A DNA stretch of 64,000 nt from Topomyia yanbarensis. Lineage: Eukaryota > Arthropoda > Insecta > Diptera > Culicidae. Positions 34,252-46,400 of the stretch are shown here, piece after piece. The stretch spans positions 96,421,870 through 96,485,869 of the forward strand of contig NC_080671.1 of assembly GCF_030247195.1 (NCBI RefSeq). Reading direction: 5' to 3'. The translations under genes and the position numbers were made by a program. The notes below the pieces were generated by a model that saw only the letters and a list, made by a program, of their open reading frames with translations, ran no database searches and was not told the DNA's origin. Position 1 is the first letter of the stretch; every line of letters begins with the position of its first letter.

Positions 34252-35356
34252 GTGAATGCCGCCGGGTGTGGTGAGAAAATATCATGTTTTTCTAATTTCC
34301 CCCCAGCGGAAGCAACGTTTAGTCTGCGTTACAAAAGAATACGGTTTTCGGAGTGTGTGTGTTCTGTCTAATAATAAAAAATGTGTTTACACGCGGCAGT
34401 CGCACTGATTGCACAGGGAACAAATACTGTGGTGTTAGCTAAATTAACCATCTGTGCGACGTGAGGTGAATACTTATTGTTGTGATTCGAGTAATCGAAG
34501 CTATGCAGAAGGTGGTCAAAATCGATAGAAGTTAAGTTAGTGAGTATTATGACTCATCGACAGACGAACATCTACGAGTTGATGCCCCGTTCTCGTCGCA
34601 TGTGTCATCGCAGAAACCGAGAATTTCAACACACCCAAAACGCGATGGATCAAGATGTAAGATGAAGTCACGCGTTGGTGTTAAATTCCTTTCGGTGATT
34701 TGATACCGGCTAAAATTTTCGGTGGTTCCAAAATTGTTTGTGTTTTGCAACGATGCTATAAACGAAACTGACAGCTGGGGAAACCCCTTTCTGGAAGCTA
34801 AATATGGATGTAGTGATCTTCAAATAACGTGTGCTCCCTGTTAATACTGTTAACATAGAAAACTGATTTGAAAAATGTGTATAGAACAGAACCACCCTGA
34901 CAGCATCCTCTCGTGTACGTCAATTGGTGACTGAGCAGTGGGCAGACACTGGCCGAATGACATGAGTATTTAAATTAGAGCAAGGAAATAAGTAGTATTC
35001 TATTATTGAGTGCAGAAAAACAAGAACAATCTAGTTGAACACTTACTTTATATCTTGATTATTATTGATTGTGCTTAACTGATTGATATGGATGCCTTCA
35101 TTTAGATTAGGAATTATTGACAGGATAAAGTATGGCAATACTTTTCCTAATTTGATTACCATCATTGTGATCGATAGTGCAGTACGAAAATATGGTGTCC
35201 AAATAATCGGAGCTATAATTAAGAGATCTCACGTGCTTATATGCTTCTCAGACAACGTCGACATTATAGGAGTCGATCGCAGAGCTGTGGAAGAGGTGTT
35301 TGTGTTATTTAAGGTTCAAGTTACCTTTTTTGAGCATGTGTTAGATTTGAACGCTG
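34252..35356. other. Intergenic or intronic DNA, no gene seen
   Basis: No recognisable coding exon. Short frames only. Confidence 0.4.
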
Positions 35357-35781
35357 GGTAGTATGGGTAGGAAAAATTGTGTTCAGCTTTGCCACCGGAT
35401 TATCCATTTAAACCTTTTCAAAACTCTAAAAGAAGAATATCAGCCGATTTATTAGATCACAACGATTCAAATCATACAAAATAGCTGCTGGAAAAACTAT
35501 CGGTTTCGCTAAATGGTGCTTTTGAAAAAGTGGCAGTGATTTTTTGTCACACTACCACACCGTGGTGGGGTACGCAACACAACTGCGCAATGAAAAAACC
35601 CCAGCCACTTTTTCAAAAGCACCATTTAGCTAAGCCGATGGTTTTTCCAGCAGGTATTTTGCATGAATTGAATCGTGATGATCTAATAAATCGACTGATA
35701 TTCTTCTTTTAGAGTTTTGAAAAGGTTTAAATGGATAATCCGGTGGCAAAGCTGAACACAATTTTTCTTACGCACACTACC
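35357..35781. mobile_element. Fold-back MITE, 425-bp near-perfect palindrome
   Basis: The two halves are inverted copies over about 190 bp each, centred near 35565-35575. The ends are GGTAGTATGGGTAGGAAAAA and the inverse of GGTAGTGTGCGTAAGAAAAA. Inner checks include CCACCGGATTATCCATTTAA against TTAAATGGATAATCCGGTGG, and AAATGGTGCTTTTGAAAAAG against CTTTTTCAAAAGCACCATTT. High arm identity suggests a young insertion. No clear target duplication was found. Confidence 0.85.
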
Positions 35782-36216
35782 AAGCCTTGAGGTAACTTGA
35801 GCCTTAAAAGAAACTAGACAGTATCCGGCTGGCTGAAATTTCTCGAAGTAAAACAAAGAATTGACCATCTAGTTACTATAGGTAAAGCAGCCATAGCTTT
35901 GGTTGTAGAACCGTATTTCCATGAAGGAAACTTATATGTTGGAAAGCAACCCCGTCTTTGTAGCTTTCAACAAAAATGACACAACAATTCCACGAGATAT
36001 TCTTCGTGCATGTAAACTTGTAAATAGTGCTATTGACGCATGTCTTCTATCCAACCTCACTACCCGTCATATATGTGCTGCCACAGTCAATAGTAAATAA
36101 TATAAACAGGAAATACGTCTATTGTTCGGCATATTTGCGGCATAATGAATCCTTCTGATGATTTCAAAAAGGTTGTGCTAAAGTTGACCACTCTGTAGTA
36201 GAGTTGGGCTTTCATA
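35782..36216. other. Spacer, no gene seen
   Basis: No recognisable coding exon or repeat. Confidence 0.4.
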
Positions 36217-37698
36217 ACACTAGTTTACAAATTTTGGGGTGATTGCATGAAGTTAAGAAAAAAGGTGTTTTCTAAGTCAATTTTGGGTCGCTAAACACAA
36301 AAATCATATTCATTTTCTTTTTCAAAGAACCGTTTTTGAGATTTTTTGAAAAACGTGTTTTTGAGCACTTTTTGCAGTTATTGGTCAAAATCTCAGGAAC
36401 AAATCTTCCGATTAACACAATCGATTCACCATTCGAAAGGTATTGATGTGCCCTGTATAACATGTTTGGATTAAATATCAACAATTTAGGGTTAAGAGCA
36501 ACCAAAGTCAAAAAAAGGAATGTTTGGTAAAATTACTCATTTTTAGTTGATTTTTCGTAAAAAAATAATTCGGCAAAAGGAATCTTTTGAAATCTTATGT
36601 GACAGACAAACTTCTCACGTGAATTTTAAGCCTAAGATCACGAAAATCCGATAAAAACTGGTGATGTTATTAAGCACCGAGTGAAAATTGTTCTGTTTTT
36701 CACATATCTCTTTTTGTCTTAAATAAGATTACACTAGTTTACAAGAAAAATGAAGTTGCGAGAAAAAGTGTTTTCTAGATTAATTTTGGGTAGCTGAACA
36801 CGAAAATAATACTCAATTTCTCTTTCAAAGAAGTTCGAGTTTAAAAAAAACAAAACGTTTTTCTTTTGCTTCCTCATTCTTAGTTTTGCTTTGTTTTTTA
36901 TTACAGAAAAATTATTTTTCATACTTTCAGCATCTAATGTAACAGATTTTAACAATTTTAAGGTAATCGCGAAAAATTGTTTTCTAAGTTAATTTTGGAT
37001 CGCTGAATACGTAAACAAAGTCAAAGAAGCATTTTCAAGATTTCTTTGAAATAGGTGTTTTTGGGCACTATTTTAGTTATTTGTCAATATCTCGTTCAAA
37101 TTGGATCCGATCGAAACAGTTCGAAAGGTATTGGTATGCCCTTTCCGAAAATGTATAATATGTGTAGATCAAATGTACATTTATTATGATTACAATCGAC
37201 CAAAGTAAAAAAAGTCTAATGTTCGACCTTTTTTTTAAAAAATGCATATTTCTAGTTAATTTTTTATAATAAATCAAGGACAGAAGAAAATTCTTTTAAA
37301 ACCTAATAAGATAAACAATCTTTTTGCATAAATTTTAAGCTAATGGTCACAAAAAATCTGATGAAAAAGATAGATGGTATGAAGCACTAAGTGAAAATTG
37401 TAACTTTTTATTTCTCGCGCAATCATACTTTCGGCTGAAATAATCTATACTGTCTTCTTGAGCTTGCATCCATCCATCCTGCGGCATTTGAATGGTTTTG
37501 GATATTTCATTGTACAACTAAGTGCTCTTTTTAAAATGTGGAAATATCCGTTGGAAAAGTTTTGTTTTGTTTCGTTTTCTGCTTCAAAAGGCTTCGCAGC
37601 CGATTCTCAGTTCATAGAACATTACGTGGTTAGTGCTACGATCCCACTGAGTTCCGATAGGGACTCGAATATTTGATGACTGGCTTATGAAACCAGTG

Positions 37699-37706
37699 CT
37701 ACACCC
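37699..37706. repeat. Target-site duplication of the hAT MITE, left (CTACACCC)
   Basis: Exact 8-bp partner of 37994-38001. Confidence 0.85.
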
Positions 37707-37993
37707 CAGGGGCGGCGAAACACTTTACGCCCGAGTGGGTAGAAATCATCCATTAGTAATTTTTTTCCCTCTTCGCAATCCACACGCTTACATCACATTC
37801 ACATTAAATCACGTTCGTTTATGCAAATGGAATTGAGGTACATCGATGTTTTCAAATATGTGTAGTGCGAGATACATGCGTTGCACATCTAATTTTTTTG
37901 AAATGGTTCAAAATTTCGAGTGGGTAATTACCCACTCGGTTATTTTCGAGTGGGTAGTACTACCAATACTACCCACGCTTTCCGCCGACCCTG
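37707..37993. mobile_element. hAT MITE, 287 bp, inserted in the SINE head
   Basis: The termini are CAGGGGCGGCGAAA and the inverse of CAGGGTCGGCGGAAA. GAGTGGGTAG appears on the left and again near the right end. The flanks are the exact 8-bp duplication CTACACCC. CAGGG ends plus an 8-bp duplication identify hAT. The insertion falls inside the tRNA-like head of the SINE, between D-arm and anticodon-arm sequence, and probably destroyed its promoter. Confidence 0.88.
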
Positions 37994-38001
37994 CTACACC
38001 C
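37994..38001. repeat. Target-site duplication of the hAT MITE, right (CTACACCC)
   Basis: Exact partner of 37699-37706. Confidence 0.85.
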
Positions 38002-38659
38002 TCTAAACCGCCGCGGCGTACCAGGGCAGGGACTGCTAAAATCATTAAATTTGCATTTCTCTCAATGTGCCATAGCATCAACATTTTTTATCCGATGTTA
38101 GTGATATTTGGCTTAAAATTAACATAAACATATTATCTGTCATCTTAGATTCTAAAAGGTCCGAAAAAAGATTTGCTTTTCTGTAAAAAAAAATCAATTA
38201 AAATTAGTAACTTTTAAAAATGGTCAAAAATGCACTTTTTAAACTTTGGTCGCTTGCAGCTCTAAATTTTTTACATATGATCGACACATATTATATGTTT
38301 TTGGAAAGGGCATCTCGGCACCTTCCAACCTGCATATTGATTATACTAATTGGATGATTTTGACACGAAATATTGACTAAAAATTACAAAAGGTGCTCAA
38401 AAACGAGTTTTTTGGGAAAATCACAAAATCCCTTCTTTGAACAAAAAAATGAATATTGTTTTCGTGTTCAGCGACCTAAAATTAGTCTAAAAATACTTTT
38501 TCTTGAAGCTTCTTTTTTCTTGTAAACTAGTGTAATCGGCACTGATGTAAATGCACATAATTTGGGGCAGCTCAGAAATCAATTTAAAAGATACCGAATT
38601 GATGGTATACTTAAGTAACATAAATCCGCATTAGGTTGTCCCAATATGACATCATGTTA

Positions 38660-39300
38660 AAATACATCGGGCTCACTTCCTAAATGAAAGGACCACTTTG
38701 TTCTTCGCAGCGAATTCGCTCTTAGAACGCTCCCTACTGGTGGAGAATTTTGATTTTTTGAAAAATGAGCTGATCTTTGAATAAAATTTGAAATTCAAGC
38801 CTGTTGAAGTGCTCCTGGTGGCCCAAAGTTTGAAAAAACCGGGAGAGGGTCCCATACTTCCTCAAGGTACAATATCATTTTAGACGGATGGTTCCAAAAT
38901 GGGGAGTTGACTGGCTCGGGAGTCTACGGACCAACAATTAAAGAAGCGATATCAATAGGAAGTGGCCTACAGTTTTTCAGGCAGAGGTATATGCAATGGA
39001 TACCTGCTTGGAGGTTGGTAGGAAAAAAACTACAGACATGCAAAAACCGCAATCTTCTCGGACAGGCAAGCAGCACTGTTGGCATTAAGATCGTCGAAAT
39101 GTGAGTCCAAACTGGTTTGAGAGTGCATCACATCTTTACAACATCGCGGCAACGCGGAACAAAGTAATGATATTCTGGGCACCAGGCCACTAAGGAATCG
39201 ATAGCAATAGAAAATCAAGATCGGTACACTAGCTTTACCAAGACATCAAATGGTGGATGAATCACGGCAGACTTAAGGATGATTCCGCCAGTCAAACAAA
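38660..39300 (+). pseudogene. LINE RNase H domain relic
   Basis: From about 38884 the + strand reads, across frameshifts, TDGSKMG, then LTGSGVYGPTIKEAISIGSG, then FRQRYMQWIPAWR, which in the neighbouring frame reads FQAEVYAMDTC. QAALLALRSSKCESKL and an FWAPGH-type segment (near 39172) follow. These match the order of the RNase H catalytic blocks (DGS, E in QAE, D before QAAL, H in PGH) found at the C-terminus of some LINE ORF2 proteins. The upstream 38660-38880 part is probably the region linking it to the reverse transcriptase. Several frameshifts show it is dead. Confidence 0.6.
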
Positions 39301-39690
39301 CATAACACTATGAGGACATTCCTCTAAAGTCATCGAACCGCTCTTTTTGTCAGAACACTAGCTCCACCTTTTTTACACGGTCCTCATTTGTAAACGGAGG
39401 GAATCGGGAAAAAATATCCAATAGTTGTCTATCCCCCGTATACTTATACATATGTCAGTGGCGCCATCATCGCATATGCGACCACACCCCCAACTAATAA
39501 AAATACCGATTTAATCCACCTATCAGTGAGATAAGATATTTCTTACACATATCACTGTTGTATTATTCAATAGTTTACCAAATACGCGCAAAGTTGGCAA
39601 GCAACTAGATGTAATTATAATTGTTTATTTGGGTTTTAACCCGACAGTCATTCGCCCAACAACTTGATGTGAGATAAGCACAGAATAAAT
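39301..39690. other. Non-coding DNA, no gene seen
   Basis: No recognisable feature. Confidence 0.4.
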
Positions 39691-40985
39691 TGATGAAAAA
39701 TAATAAAACAAATAAAAATTTAAAATAATTATGAAGCGAAAAAACAAAAAAAAAGTTGTTCATAAAATGGATATAATGATTAATATAAATCAAATTAATA
39801 CAATAAATCAAATTAGCTGAAATGAAAATTAGATAATATTAAAAATATGAGAGTAAATTAAATAGCTTCAAGCTAACAAACTGTCACCCAATAATAAAAA
39901 GAACTGACTAAACCGAATTAATAAAGTGAAGAAACTGATTAAACTATATGAACTGGGCAAAAATTAATAATCAAATAAAATGAATAAAATAAATGAAATA
40001 AATAATATGAATAAAACCAAAAAATATATTGAAATAGTAAGATAAATAATATGACTAATATGGATAAAACTAACCCTACATTGATAAAAGCAACCGAAAG
40101 CAGTCTACATTGATAACATTTTTCAGTTTTCAACAATATTTGAATACAACGAAGATATATCAAAATATAATTTTTCACTGATAACTGAAAATGTCTCTGG
40201 TAGCACTGCTCCAGTGAAATCGAATCCGAATAATTGCAATAACTTCAGTTCTACGGATATTTCTTGTAACTATTAGCGCTCAAATAAACGGTGATAGTCA
40301 CAATTATTAGTTTTACTTCTTTGTGAGGAAATCTTGTCTAACCCCAAAGTTATAGCTGTTTGAAAACGTGGTTGTTCATAAATAACAGGGTATGCAGAGG
40401 GTTAATAAAAGCAATAAAATAAATAGAATGAATAAAATAAACAAAATGAAGAAAATGATAAAATGAATAAAAATGTTTTCTTTCTATATATTTTATCATT
40501 TTTTTCATTTTGTTTGCTTTTAAATAATAAAAAATTGAAATGAAAAAAATCAGTGATAATTAAAAGTAATAGAATTAATAAAATAAATTAAATTGTGTCT
40601 AATTAATGTTCTAACTGAAATGAATAAAATGAATGACTGAACAAAATTAGTCAGATTATTCAAATGAATAAAATGTGTAAACCCGAAAAATAATATAAAA
40701 TTGCATAACACGAAAAAAGTGAATAAAATAAATTAAATGAATGATACGAATAAGAAGATAATAAACTGATCGGAATGCATACAAAGAATGAAATGAATAC
40801 AATAGATAAAATGAGGTCAAATAAACAAAATGAATGAAAAGAATGCTAAATGAAAAAAAAAATCATTAAAATGAAATGATCATACATATAAAATAAGTCA
40901 AATATTTAAAATGAAAAAATAAACAAAACAAATATAATCCATGAAATGAATGATCTGGAAAAAATGAGTATATATAATAAAACTG
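39691..40985. repeat. Low-complexity tract based on AATAAAATGAATAAAAT
   Basis: About 1.3 kb is dominated by degenerate 5-9 bp units of the AATAAAATG type, most regular at 39950-40050, 40390-40480 and 40610-40950. The strand asymmetry is strong (very little C on the + strand). It resembles a decayed minisatellite. No coding exon is seen. Confidence 0.7.
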
Positions 40986-41001
40986 AGATAAGGCCACCTG
41001 T

Positions 41002-42812
41002 AAATAGTATTCACGGTGTCTTTTTTAACAACTTTATGCAAAAAAAATCAGCATCTCTGAAGCTTCAGAATATGGAAGAATGGGCTTTCCCCTTTCATTT
41101 TAAACCAACATTAAAATAATCCGTCGGAGGGTCTAGACCAACTTTTTTTTGATGTTTTTTTTCGTCAAAACATAGATTTTACAATAGAACTAGTTCATAT
41201 TTCTGTCCTTAGATGGTGCTTTAGACATTCGGACAACACTAAAAGTGGGAATCTGATAGATATTTTAATTGTCTACAACTTTGTTAACAACTAAAAACCA
41301 ATTTGAAATTATCCGGAAAAGTTGTTTAATATTTTAACGAAGTCTAAGTCTAAGTTAGTTCCACAGAATTAATTTAATGCAATAAATAAAGTGGTTTGTA
41401 AGTCAATTCACACGCAGTTGAACAGTGCATTCAGCGGAATTTGAGAGCTTGGAAAGTCTCATCTTTTAGCTGAAAATTATAATTCCAGATTCCACCTGAT
41501 ATTGGGCACCATTAATATTTTTGGGATGAAAAGTCTTAGATAAGTGTTGACCAAACTAGTATGATATTAATAATCTTTAGATTGTTCTCGAGGATGACTG
41601 ATAACCTACTTTGCTAGCATCTTCGTATAAAATTCACTTGTCCTGAACTTCAACTTTTATATTTGAACAAACTTAATAAAACTGTTAACACCATTGCAAT
41701 ATTTCGCGAATTTCATTGCAATGCTTGATTAAAAACGCTGATTATCTTTTTCAAAATTAACTCAATATGACAAACAGTGAACAAAAAACTTTGAGTTTTT
41801 GGATAAAGATAATTTTTTTGGGATATATTCGTGGATTTGTATGCCTATATAAGGTTTTTCTTGTACTCAAATCATATTTTGTTTTCAAAAGTAATACTAG
41901 TAATAATGCCTTTCGCACAATCTAGGATCAATTTATTGAAGATTTCTTGCATAATTGATAGGAAATGGCAGTAAAATCCAACTGCCACAATATACTTTGT
42001 GGAAAAAATTTGAATAAATCGTTTCACGCTAACCACTAATTTGGACACTCACTTCTGTGGTTTGCGTTCAATTATAAACTGTGTGTCCCAACATTTCGTC
42101 TTGAACAGAATTATAATAGCTAACTTAAACGATCATAACCTAAATTATGCGACGTATTGTCCTTTCTAGAACATAAGTGTAAGCGAACCCTTGTAACCAA
42201 GCAATACCTTCCGATGAATGGTAGTTCCTTCGAACCTATCGGGAAAGATTACAAACTTGAACCAAAAGCACAAATAGTTTTCTGTCTCTGTCAAACATCC
42301 TAATTTTCAGAAAGTCAATAGGAATTGTCAACGAAGAAGTTGTAATGAATCCCGTCAAGTATTTTCATGTCACTAAACCCAATTATTTTGTTTTGTAGTG
42401 AAATAAGTGCGAGAAAATACATTTCCAAACCACTAGGCCTCGTGTGAAACTATCTTAGATATAACTTCGTTAAAATCTTAAACCACTTTTCCGGGTGATT
42501 TCAGATCAATTTTTAGTTGTTAACAAACTTGTAGACAATTAAATTTTCTATCAAATTCTCACATTTAGTATTTTTCGAATGTCTAAAGCACCATCTAGGG
42601 ACAGAAATATGAACTAGCTCGAGTAGTAAAACCAATATTGTTACGAAAAAAAACTTCAAAAAAAAAGTTGCTCTGGACCCCCCGACGGATCATTTTGATC
42701 TTAGTTTCAAATGAAAGGGCAAAGTCCATTATTTTATATTCCGAAGTTTGAGAGATGCTGATTTTTTTTTGCATAAAGTTGTTCTAATAAATACACCGTG
42801 TATTCATTTGCA
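41002..42812. mobile_element. Inverted-repeat element, arms about 350-400 bp
   Basis: The left arm (about 41002-41400) is the inverse of the right arm (about 42420-42812). Checks include CACGGTGT against ACACCGTG near the ends, GCATCTCTGAAGCTTC against the inverse of GAAGTTTGAGAGATGC, TTAGATGGTGCTTTAGACAT against ATGTCTAAAGCACCATCTAG, and TTGTTAACAACTAAAAA against TTTTTAGTTGTTAACAA. The unpaired 1 kb centre shows no transposase. The arms have diverged noticeably, so it is old. Confidence 0.8.
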
Positions 42813-43200
42813 TTGAAGTATATAGAAAAGAGTGTCAAGTATCTAGGTTATGTTGGCAATTATATTATTGTTAATGGCACACAAGCCGTACATTCAGTCG
42901 ATTACAATGCCGTCTCTTTTCACTCATTCTTATCACTTGAGAATTGTTTCGTTAATTCTCGTTCTAAAGATATGGGTTTATGAGTCTTACACAAAACAAT
43001 ACCATGACAAAGGAATTATTCAAACTACCAGAATAAGTATTTAAATTCATCGAAAAACCACTGGGCATTGAAAGTGTCCCTGGACTGCTTTTGAGACACG
43101 AACATTCTTGAAATTAGAAGCCGTATTTTTTCTCAAATAAAAATGCATTTAGTCACATCACATTGATCATGAAAAATGTATATTGGGGTTTTCAGTACAA
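42813..43200. other. Spacer, no gene seen
   Basis: No recognisable coding or repeat feature. Confidence 0.4.
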
Positions 43201-43204
43201 CTCA

Positions 43205-44156
43205 GTAGGTGATAGTGGGTACGCTTGATCCCACTTTTGTTTTTTTCTCATAACTTTTCAATGAAACAAAAATTTCAATTGCAAAATACGCCATCTTGTA
43301 GTCAATACGAATTGTAAGAGCTATGGATAACATGTGAATCCGATTACTATGTCCTGTCAGTAATATGAACAATTTTAAAAATCATGCCAAAATGAGGTTT
43401 TTGTAAAAACGTAAGGTAACTTGATCCCCTGTCTGCTAGGGCTAAAGAAACAAAGCACACTATGACCTAAAGACGCGAAAGTTCAGCTAACCACCTATCC
43501 TGACAAATTAATTAATAAAACTCCCTTTTTAGCTGCACGACAAACTTTAACCACAGTAGAATGTAAAGACAAGTATTTGCGGTGAATCGGTGCTGTTTAA
43601 CTGGCTTTTCCAAACTTCAATAACTTATACCATCATTTGTTCGCGGAAAAAACACTAAACTAAATAATAGTGCCAGATACGTTAAGAGAACTATGTTTTT
43701 ATATTTCTATGCATTTCGAAAGTGTTTGAGAGAACTAATGATAGGGATCAAGAATACGTAGTGTTACAGGGACCAAAGATACCTGTTGCATGAGGTGAAC
43801 AAAATTTATTTTTTTTGCATGTATTGTGAAATTTTTTTCGAAAAACCTGTTTTTCCAGGCAAATGTACTTAGAAAGTAATCGTACTTGAAAATATACATG
43901 AATGATTAGTTCGACGATCTCATACAACCGTTCAAAAAATTTGTGGAAAGATCTTCGAAATTGATTTAAACACATATTTTCCAAAATATTATATAACTTT
44001 TCCAAACCAAATGTAATGCATCAAATTTGTTTTTAAACATCATAAACGACCAAATACTTCATTTTCTTTTTATATTGTGATAACTTTATGCGTATAGATT
44101 AGAATATAGCGCCAGGGAATCAAATATCCCCAAGGATCAAGTATCCTCACTCTCCC
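43205..44156. mobile_element. Candidate MITE with GATCAAG/CTTGATCC ends
   Basis: The left edge contains AGTGGGTACGCTTGATCCC and the right edge the inverse of AGTGAGGATACTTGATCC, about 950 bp apart. Related GGGATCAAG and TTGATCCCC motifs recur inside, at about 43422 and 43745. The interior is AT-rich with no transposase. No target duplication was identified. Confidence 0.5.
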
Positions 44157-45980
44157 CTATTAGTTGTAGTTACACAGTAATATGTATGACATAAATTCAG
44201 TGAGATCAACTATCTGTCCAATGCATAAACTGTGTAATCCTCGCTAATTTACGTGTAGAATATGGAGCACTCAAGTGAAACGTCTATTGAATTGTCCAAT
44301 GCCTGTACTAATTCAATTGAAGCGTTCTCAGCATACGGCAAATTTGGGCAATTGAAACCATCGCTATAAGTTAAAAGATCCTTTTACTGGGATGCAAGTA
44401 TAGTTCTATAGTTCAGGGATCTTTGGGCGCCATTTTTCCCGGATCTAATTTGTGGATATTTTTGGAATTTGATCCGTTATTTTTCATAAAAGTGTATTCC
44501 AATGCAATGAATATGCATTTTGAATAATATCATCCCAAAACAGGTATTCTTAATTTTCATATCGAGCATATGTTTCATTAAAAATTCAGTAGAAATACGA
44601 AAAGCTTAAAAAAGTGAACGTGGGATGTCTCTTTTCAACGTTTTTGTATTCAAGCAACCATATTACCCTATTTGAAATACCCAAGAATTTCCGTAATTAT
44701 AGTAGGTATATACAAACGCTCGGTATAGAATTAAATTAAATTTGAGTTGATGTAGTTTTCGGTTTTTGGCCATATGACTCTCCTTAGTGCACCGTTTCGA
44801 AGGAATAGCCCCCCATCTTCAGAGGAAAGCAGGGTTTGAGCATAAATTAGTTATAGTTTTCTCATAATACAAATATATCGCAAGATTAAGCTTGGATACT
44901 AACAAATATTTCAGCTTAGTTGAAGCACTTATGACTTGGAAATATCAGGATAGATCTGAGTCGTGACAGTTGCCACGAACACGATGGTGGAGAGATCGGG
45001 GGCAGGGGTGGGCGACAAGTGAGGAATGGTAAATGATAGTTAGTGCTGGACATTATTTTTGTATATAGGGTGAAATTTTGATTCCTTGCATCTTTATTAT
45101 ACATAATGCAACTGATAATTTTTACGCCATGATTAGTATAATACAAATCTTGCAAAAGAAGATAAACTTTCACTAGAATTTTGTTATTAAAAAACACAGT
45201 TGCTCTCGGTGATGCTACGAGTATAATAGTCTTTTATAGGGCTCGTGTACGTGCACGTCACATGCCACAAATACTACATCACTACCTGGTGGAAAATAAT
45301 AAACAAAGACGGCAAAAGTAAATGGGATTGTTCGACCAAGAAACTCAGTTAGTGTTTGTGAGACAGACCGGCAAGAGCTCAATATGAATATGAATTATGT
45401 TAGAAATCTATTGTTTCACTACTAGGTGGTTTACTTGGTGATCTGTGCATTCATATACCATCCAACGTCTATTTCACGACTGAACGCAATGCTTAATCTA
45501 ACGGATAAATTCATCAACTCTGGACAAATTTTCACTTTGAAGTGAATTTATACATTGTTTTGTCTTTGAAAAAAACTTGCGTATTAATTTAGGAGAGAAA
45601 GTCAATTAATTATTAAGTAAATTCACAAAATGTTTTCGGAATTGAATTCCTTGAATCATGCAGATGTGTTTTCATACCCCGATATTCAAAATCGGTTTAG
45701 TTTGGCCCCTAAAACACTCGTAAAGCATTACTCTGTATGTAACGATCTCATTTTCAGTTAGTGGAAATTGGTAAGCAAGGAATAAAAAGACGAAATGTTT
45801 AATATCTCCGCCGTTCGTGAATGGATTTTGACAATATATAGCTTGTTCGCAAGGCTTTCTAATCATGTACATATAACACAACTGGATAGTTTTGTTCGAA
45901 AGTTATTTGCTTTAAACTCTTTCTGTTTTGACAAAATCATCCATATCTCAAAAAGTAAACAACATATCGAAAAACAAAAA
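44157..45980. other. Non-coding DNA, no gene seen
   Basis: About 1.8 kb without recognisable exon, transposase or repeat end. Confidence 0.35.
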
Positions 45981-46160
45981 TAATAGTGTCAAATGGCAAC
46001 GTTAAGGACTAATTTCGTTAAAATCGGTTCAGCGGTTGCTGAGATAATTACATGACATTAGTGCACAGCACATACATACGGACATTGTCCCAATTTGTCG
46101 AGCTGAATCGATTAGTATATGAGACACGCCCCTCCGGGCCTCGGAAAATGTTTTCAAAGT
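45981..46160. repeat. Insect interspersed repeat ending in CCTCCGGGCCTCGG
   Basis: The order AAATCGGTTCAGC, then GAGATAATTACATGA, then CATACATACGGACAT, then TCGAGCTGAATCGATT, then CCCTCCGGGCCTCGG is one I recall as a widespread interspersed repeat of insect genomes. I cannot assign its class from the sequence alone. Confidence 0.5.
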
Positions 46161-46302
46161 TTAAGCGAACCCTATACATTTCTTTTGCGTAAAATGTAAA
46201 AATGGCCTTTAACCTCCCGGACGTCGGGCTAGTGCACTGAATGCACGCTGCTCTGAAAATCTAGCAAAATCGTCTTAGCGCACCAGCGACAGTGGGCCAT
46301 TT

Positions 46303-46400
46303 GCAGGGCCGATGAGAGGGGGGGTCAGCCAGGGCAATTACCCTGGGGCCCGGGTCGCATTTAGGGGCCCGCGCTTTAACCCGGAAGATGGTCGAACACG
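46303..46400. mobile_element. hAT-like element end
   Basis: CAGGGCCGATGAGAGGGGGG, followed by CAGGGCAATTACCCTGGGGCCCGGG-type text (a local palindrome), resembles a common hAT terminus. The opposite end and an 8-bp duplication were not found, so the element is either truncated or too diverged to close. Confidence 0.45.

Larger units (their letters stand above)
37565..38035 (-). mobile_element. tRNA-derived SINE, split by a hAT MITE
   Basis: With the insert at 37707-37993 and one target copy removed, the minus strand reads as a tRNA-like head. GGGTGTAGC lies in the D-arm position. A possible anticodon arm follows, with loop TTCATAA between CTGGT and GCCAG, giving CAT as anticodon. TTCGAGTCCC matches a B box. 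The body contains GAATCGGCTGCGAAG, which I recall from Aedes SINEs, and ends in an A-rich AAACAAAACAAAA segment near 37565. The head would carry the internal RNA polymerase III promoter. The 3' end and target duplication are not precise. Confidence 0.6.
36217..38534. mobile_element. Inverted-repeat element with multimeric left arm, carrying nested insertions
   Basis: The outer ends are ACACTAGTTTACAA (36217) and TTGTAAACTAGTGT (ending at about 38533). The left side holds about three direct copies of a unit containing GTGTTTTCTA(A/G), then AATTTTGGGT and GCTGAACACG-type text (starting at about 36245, 36755 and 36965). The right arm (about 38130-38533) is one inverted copy. No coding capacity is visible. 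A SINE (about 37565-38035) has inserted in the middle, and it carries its own hAT MITE. Confidence 0.7.

Noticed and set aside
36217..36744. Treating ACACTAGTTTACAA at 36217 and 36731 as ends of one small complete element
   Set aside because: They are in the same orientation, so they are direct repeat starts within a multimeric arm, not inverted termini.
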